Assembly (NCBI GenBank): GCA_947473535.1
Contig: CANJFK010000013.1
Span: forward strand, 1 to 10,172
Direction: 5' to 3'
Source: Legionellaceae bacterium
GTDB taxonomy: Bacteria > Pseudomonadota > Gammaproteobacteria > Legionellales > Legionellaceae
Length of the DNA stretch: 10,172 bases
The notes beneath the pieces were generated by a model, which saw only the letters and a list, made by a program, of their open reading frames with translations, searched no databases and was not told where the DNA came from. Below are positions 6,778 to 10,172 of this stretch, one piece after another; the stretch's first letter is position 1; the number at the start of each line of letters is the position of its first letter. The position numbers and the translations under genes were made by a program.

Positions 6778-8247
6778 ATGAACTATGGCGACCTTCGTGA
6801 TTTTATCGCTCAATTGGAAGCGCGTCATCTGCTGAAGCGTATCGAATACCCAGTTTCTCCTTACCTTGAGATGACCGTCGTAAGCGACCGAGTGTTGCGT
6901 GCTGGCGGTCCCGCTTTATTGTTTACCCATCCTAAAAACCATAACATGCCCGTGCTCACCAATCTATTTGGTACAGTCGACCGCGTTGCTTTAGGCATGG
7001 GGGAAGAAACCATCGATGCACTGCGAGAGGTTGGGAAATTACTGGCGGCTTTAAAAGAACCTGAACCACCCAAAGGATTGAAAGACGCCTTTAATAAATT
7101 GCCGCTGCTTAAAAAAGCATTAACGATGGCGCCAAAATACGTCAATAATGCAGTCTGTCAAACCCATGTTTGGGAGAAGGATGAAGTCGACTTAGCCATG
7201 TTGCCCATTCAAACGTGCTGGCCAGGTGATGTCGCTCCTTTGATTACTTGGGGATTAGTCACGACCAAAGGTCCGCATCAAACGCGCGAAAACATGGGGA
7301 TCTATCGCCAGCAAGTGATAGGAAAAAACCAACTCATCATGCGTTGGTTATCCCATCGTGGCGGCGCGCTTGATTATCAGGCCTGGCAACAGGCCTATCC
7401 TGGCGAAAAATTTCCAGTCGCGGTAACGCTTGGTGCCGATCCTGCAACGATATTAGCCGCCGTTACGCCTGTCCCCGATACGTTGTCAGAGTATGCTTTT
7501 GCTGGTTTGTTACGTGGCCAACGCACTCAGTTGACTCGTTGCATAGGGAGTGATTTACACGTCCCGGCTAGTGCTGAAATTATATTGGAAGGTTATCTGC
7601 AACCTGGTCTTGAAGCACCGGAAGGTCCTTTTGGTGATCACACCGGTTATTACAATGAGGTGCAATCGTTTCCCGTGTTTACGGTTGAGCGTATCACGCA
7701 TCGTGACAAACCGATTTACCACAGCACGTATACAGGCCGTCCCCCGGATGAACCGGCTATTTTAGGTCTTGCTCTGAATGAAGTGTTTATCCCGTTGCTA
7801 CAAAAGCAATTTCCTGAAATCGTTGATTTTTATTTACCACCGGAAGGATGTTCTTATCGCTTGGCCGTGGTGACCATTAAAAAGCAATACCCAGGCCATG
7901 CTAAACGCGTGATGATGGCTGTTTGGTCGTATTTAAGGCAATTTATGTACACTAAATTTGTTATTGTTTGTGATGACGATATTGATGCCCGCAATTGGCA
8001 GGATGTTATTTGGGCCATGACAACGCGCATGGATCCACTTCGTGATACAGTGATGATTGATAATACACCGATTGATTACCTGGATTTTGCATCGCCCGTG
8101 TCGGGATTAGGATCAAAAATGGGGATGGATGCAACCAGCAAATGGCCAGGAGAAACACAACGAGAATGGGGGCGAGCGATCGAGATGGATCCAGATATTC
8201 TAAAACAAGTGAATGAATATTGGTCGCTTTTAGGGCTTGAACCATGA
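6778..8247 (+). CDS. ubiD: 4-hydroxy-3-polyprenylbenzoate decarboxylase UbiD
   Basis: This 489-residue enzyme closely matches E. coli UbiD along its length. It removes the carboxyl group from 4-hydroxy-3-polyprenylbenzoate in ubiquinone synthesis, using prenylated FMN made by UbiX, plus a metal ion. Aligning by eye with an offset of three to the E. coli protein, the metal ligands fall at N172 and E238 (LSEYA). Cofactor-contacting segments are IYR (175-177), RWL (189-191) and RG (194-195), and the proton donor is D287 in [11 protein letters not shown]. Other hallmarks are [41 protein letters not shown] and [11 protein letters not shown]. No strong Shine-Dalgarno sequence precedes the ATG at 6778, but the N-terminus ([10 protein letters not shown]) matches the family. 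The gene overlaps fre by 4 nt (ATGA). ubiX is not in the window. Confidence 0.98.
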   Translation: MNYGDLRDFIAQLEARHLLKRIEYPVSPYLEMTVVSDRVLRAGGPALLFTHPKNHNMPVLTNLFGTVDRVALGMGEETIDALREVGKLLAALKEPEPPKGLKDAFNKLPLLKKALTMAPKYVNNAVCQTHVWEKDEVDLAMLPIQTCWPGDVAPLITWGLVTTKGPHQTRENMGIYRQQVIGKNQLIMRWLSHRGGALDYQAWQQAYPGEKFPVAVTLGADPATILAAVTPVPDTLSEYAFAGLLRGQRTQLTRCIGSDLHVPASAEIILEGYLQPGLEAPEGPFGDHTGYYNEVQSFPVFTVERITHRDKPIYHSTYTGRPPDEPAILGLALNEVFIPLLQKQFPEIVDFYLPPEGCSYRLAVVTIKKQYPGHAKRVMMAVWSYLRQFMYTKFVIVCDDDIDARNWQDVIWAMTTRMDPLRDTVMIDNTPIDYLDFASPVSGLGSKMGMDATSKWPGETQREWGRAIEMDPDILKQVNEYWSLLGLEP

Positions 8248-8948
8248 GCATTAGGCAAACCAAGGCAACTATAGAGAAAATTACGCCACTTACGGATAGT
8301 ATTTTGCAGATTATCTTAAAGCCCGATCACTTTATTGATTATCAAGCTGGGCAATATTTGCAAATTCTTTTTGAAGAAGAGACGCTTAGTTATTCGATAG
8401 CCAATGCGCCGTTAGGTTCGCGTAACTACGAGCTACATATTCGACATAGTCTAGATAACCCGTGTACGCAAGCGTTGCTTGCAGAAATTAAACAGAAAGG
8501 AAACGTGACGATTCGGTTGCCATTTGGTGATTGTGATTTAAGCCATTTAGATCAATTAAAGCCCATTATATTTATTGCGGGTGGTACGGGGTTTGCTCCA
8601 ATCCAAGCGATGATTGAACAACTATTGGCGGATGGTGCGCCGCGGCCATTTGAATTATATTGGGGCGCTCGTTCGAAAAATGATTTGTACATGGATAAAC
8701 AAGTGATGGAATGGCAAGCGCATGTGAGTCACTTTCAATACGTTTCACTTTTGTCAGAACAAAGCACAGAGAGTCTTGCATCGATAGTTCTTGCTCGCCA
8801 TTCACACGATATTCATCATTGGCAAGTGGTGCTTAGTGGCCCATTCAATATGGTTTATAGCACGCGTGATGCATTGGTTGCGCAAGGTATTTTGCGCGAG
8901 CGGTTGTTTTCAGACGCTTTTAGTTTTGAATCGAATGAAGGAGCATGA
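8244..8948 (+). CDS. fre: NAD(P)H-flavin reductase (Fre/LuxG-like)
   Basis: This 234-residue protein belongs to the ferredoxin-NADP reductase superfamily. Fre uses NAD(P)H to reduce free flavins. The flavin-binding barrel contains AGQYLQI (35-41) and SIANAP (51-56). The nucleotide-binding half contains [13 protein letters not shown] (111-123), YWGAR (139-143), LSGPFNM (197-203) and [10 protein letters not shown] (220-229). The usual R-x-[FY]-S flavin motif reads L-S-Y-S here (48-51), so the arginine is leucine, which may alter flavin binding. The ATG overlaps the ubiD stop (ATGA), with AGGG about 8 nt upstream. The ubiD-fre order is the same as in E. coli. It may provide reduced FMN, for instance for the prenyl-FMN pathway; that link is inference. 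Confidence 0.92.
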   Translation: MSIRQTKATIEKITPLTDSILQIILKPDHFIDYQAGQYLQILFEEETLSYSIANAPLGSRNYELHIRHSLDNPCTQALLAEIKQKGNVTIRLPFGDCDLSHLDQLKPIIFIAGGTGFAPIQAMIEQLLADGAPRPFELYWGARSKNDLYMDKQVMEWQAHVSHFQYVSLLSEQSTESLASIVLARHSHDIHHWQVVLSGPFNMVYSTRDALVAQGILRERLFSDAFSFESNEGA

Positions 8949-9143
8949 ATGGACACATTATACCAAGTTTTAGGCTTAGTGGGAGCGGGGTTGATCGTTT
9001 GGTTACTTTATCGCACGATTAAAAACCGTCCTGATCAATTTAGTCGTGAAAATTTAACCAAAAGCTTTTCAAGCATGGGTTTCCTTGCCTTGATCTTGAT
9101 TGGTTTTGTCGCGCTGCTTGTTTTTATTGTAAAGAATACCTAA
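8949..9143 (+). CDS. Small two-helix membrane protein, 64 residues
   Basis: The ATG at 8949 follows the fre stop with no gap, and AAGGAG lies 5 nt before it, a strong ribosome binding site that supports a real gene. Two hydrophobic segments (about 4-21 and 43-61) flank a polar loop with basic residues (YRTIKNRPDQFSRENLTKSF). There is no cleavable signal or catalytic motif. I do not recognise a named family. Position and spacing make it the third gene of the ubiD-fre operon, so it may be a membrane partner of quinone or flavin metabolism, but nothing in the sequence proves that. Confidence 0.8.
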   Translation: MDTLYQVLGLVGAGLIVWLLYRTIKNRPDQFSRENLTKSFSSMGFLALILIGFVALLVFIVKNT

Positions 9144-9173
9144 TGAACGCATACGGAATAACTCCCGTGGTTG

Positions 9174-9179
9174 TATAAT
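9174..9179 (+). promoter_or_regulatory. Perfect -10 hexamer upstream of the 9250 gene
   Basis: TATAAT occurs at 9174-9179 in the 106-bp gap after the ubiD-fre-small-protein operon. The best 16-18 nt spaced -35 sequences (TACGGA, ATACGG) are poor, so an activator would be needed or this is chance. Use would give a leader of about 65 nt containing the palindrome at 9197-9217. Confidence 0.3.
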
Positions 9180-9196
9180 GCGTAATTTCTGTTAGG

Positions 9197-9217
9197 ATGA
9201 AAAAATCATTTTTTCAT
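9197..9217. repeat. 21-bp AT-rich palindrome in the leader of the 9250 gene
   Basis: ATGAAAAAAT and ATTTTTTCAT are perfect inverted arms around a single C. It could be a protein-binding site, or a weak terminator for the upstream operon since the right arm supplies a T run. The AT-only stem is weak in RNA. Confidence 0.4.
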
Positions 9218-9249
9218 ATTTGAAACCTTGAACGAAGAGATAAAATAAA

Positions 9250-9492
9250 GTGTGCAAAATTCATAAAATAATTGTATTAATTATACACGCAATTGCGCTT
9301 AATCTATTATTCACTAGTGATGTATATGCTTATTTTGATCAAGGAACAGGTAGTCTATTAATACAGTCAACCATTGCCTTTTTCGGAATAATGATGGTAT
9401 ATCTTCATCGCATAAAAGCGACCGTTACCGCCTTTTTCCATAAATTTTTTCTTAAACGGAAACCTAAACCAAGCCATCCTGACGATATTTAA
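9250..9492 (+). CDS. Small secreted/membrane protein of the DPGTGS-motif family
   Basis: This 80-residue protein starts at GTG 9250. An in-frame TAA at 9241-9243 rules out earlier starts, and GAAGAGA about 9 nt upstream is a fair ribosome binding site. A signal peptide (1-27, likely cut after VYA) is followed by YFDQGTGSLLIQ (28-39), a hydrophobic helix (about 36-52) and a basic tail (KFFLKRKPKPSH). From memory, short proteins with Y-[ILF]-D-P-G-T-G-S after a signal peptide, then one helix and a basic end, occur beside the methyltransferase-like gene seen next here, often near polysaccharide or envelope genes. The usual proline is Q31 in this copy. The biochemical role is unknown. It lies 52 bp before the next gene, probably co-transcribed. 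Confidence 0.8.
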   Translation: MCKIHKIIVLIIHAIALNLLFTSDVYAYFDQGTGSLLIQSTIAFFGIMMVYLHRIKATVTAFFHKFFLKRKPKPSHPDDI

Positions 9493-9544
9493 ATTATCCG
9501 AGCCTTAGCAACCGAGGCCAAAAAATGAGTAGAGCGCCTTAGCC

Positions 9545-10172
9545 ATGGAATTGACTGAAGAAAAAAATCGAGTTTCCTCGTCATTTAGAGATCCGAATGG
9601 ATTTGTTATTTATAATAATGCAACAAACGCTATTCAACGCGTTATTCTACCATCCTATTATAATCAATATTCCCAGTTAATGGGCAGTGGTCTTTATGCT
9701 GAACTGGTAGAAAAAAAACAATTAATTAGTCATGAGCTATTGCACCAATCCGTAAAAAAAATCATTGTAGAACCAACCAGAATTCCATTCATAACATATC
9801 CGTATGAGTGGCCTTTTCAATTATTGAAAGAAGCGGCCATCCTAACGCTTAACATTGCAAAAACAGCCTTAAAATATGACATGTGTTTAAAGGATGCTAC
9901 GAGCTACAATATACAAATCATGAATGGCAAGCCTATTTTTATCGACACATTATCGTTTGGTTCGTATAAAGAAGGAGAGCCGTGGGGAGCCTATGGCCAG
10001 TTTTGTCGTCATTTTTTAGCCCCATTGCTTTTTATGAAATATAAAGACTTAAATGTTTCAAAAACATTAAGCAATTTTATGGACGGGTTACCCTTGGATT
10101 TAGTCAGCAATCTACTTCCACTAAGAACCCATTTCTCACTGTTTATAAAAATGAACGTGCATTTACACGCAA
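9545..10172 (+). CDS. Class I SAM-dependent methyltransferase-like protein (NoeA-like), N-terminal part, runs off right edge
   Basis: The frame is open from ATG 9545 for 209 codons to the window end. An in-frame TAG at 9530-9532 excludes earlier starts; the ribosome binding site is weak. The sequence matches what I recall of a family annotated as class I SAM-dependent methyltransferase or nodulation NoeA-related: FRDPNGFV (14-21), IPFITYPYEW (80-89), LKDATSYNIQ (115-124), GKPIFIDTLSF (128-138), WGAYGQFCRHFLAPL (147-161), GLPLDL (181-186). The SAM-binding domain would lie beyond the edge and is not seen. The visible part holds D117-x4-N122 followed by I-D134, a spacing like the catalytic loop and metal-binding Asp of kinase-like folds. 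No signal peptide or membrane segment is present. It pairs with the small DPGTGS-type gene upstream. Family assignment is from memory and moderately sure. Confidence 0.75.
   Translation, partial: MELTEEKNRVSSSFRDPNGFVIYNNATNAIQRVILPSYYNQYSQLMGSGLYAELVEKKQLISHELLHQSVKKIIVEPTRIPFITYPYEWPFQLLKEAAILTLNIAKTALKYDMCLKDATSYNIQIMNGKPIFIDTLSFGSYKEGEPWGAYGQFCRHFLAPLLFMKYKDLNVSKTLSNFMDGLPLDLVSNLLPLRTHFSLFIKMNVHLHA

Noticed and set aside
7550..7765. 71-codon plus-strand frame inside ubiD
   Set aside because: It is fully contained in ubiD in another frame, and its composition follows from the UbiD codons.
8006..8263. 85-codon minus-strand reading frame
   Set aside because: It lies antisense over the well-supported end of ubiD, has no family resemblance and reads as a shadow frame. 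Similar frames inside mnmE, yidC and the start of ubiD were dropped for the same reason.
9523..9540. Tiny leader peptide (ATG AGT AGA GCG CCT TAG) before the methyltransferase-like gene
   Set aside because: It has five codons, no convincing ribosome binding site and no attenuator-like structure nearby, so it is probably chance.

Overview
The window looks like a chromosomal segment of a moderately AT-rich gammaproteobacterium. The evidence is the block rpmH-rnpA-yidD-yidC-mnmE in canonical order, a Gram-negative YidC with a large periplasmic domain, an outer-membrane beta-barrel protein, and the ubiD-fre pair typical of gammaproteobacterial ubiquinone loci. The small orphan genes and overall style fit Legionellales/Coxiella-like bacteria, but that placement is only an inference.

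Layout. At the left edge (1-187, minus strand) is the start of a lysine-rich protein of unknown function. From 319 to 4079, all on the minus strand, runs a tight operon read from right to left: rpmH (L34), rnpA (RNase P protein), yidD and yidC (membrane protein insertion), mnmE (tRNA wobble-uridine modification). A near-consensus sigma70 promoter lies at 4113-4141. Junctions overlap or nearly touch (TAGTG, a 34-nt overlap, TAATG, then a 41-nt gap). From 4080 to 4954 there is an 875-bp non-coding, very AT-rich region. In many gammaproteobacteria dnaA and oriC sit beside rpmH; here dnaA is absent and the region holds two ancient collinear copies of a roughly 200-bp element exactly 448 bp apart, a REPIN-type palindrome between them, several near-miss DnaA boxes, and a 31-bp perfect palindrome. 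Every gene to its left points left and every gene to its right points right, so it is a candidate replication origin and otherwise a complex regulatory region.

To the right, all on the plus strand: an orphan 278-aa acidic, hydrophilic protein (4955-5791); a 21-bp-arm hairpin repeat (5818-5876); an Omp25/31-like outer-membrane protein (5953-6714); the translationally coupled trio ubiD, fre and a 64-aa two-helix membrane protein (6778-9143); a small secreted or membrane protein with a Y-F-D-Q-G-T-G-S motif (9250-9492); and the N-terminal 209 residues of a class I SAM-methyltransferase-like (NoeA-like) protein (9545 to the right edge). I recall the last two as conserved neighbours in many proteobacteria. 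The visible part of the last protein carries a kinase-like D-x4-N ... I-D signature, which is the most suggestive protein-level oddity in the window.

Functionally, the left operon supplies translation, tRNA maturation/modification and membrane insertion; UbiD decarboxylates the ubiquinone precursor, with Fre as a possible reduced-flavin source. No tRNA, rRNA, CRISPR array, transposase gene or clear prophage gene was seen.
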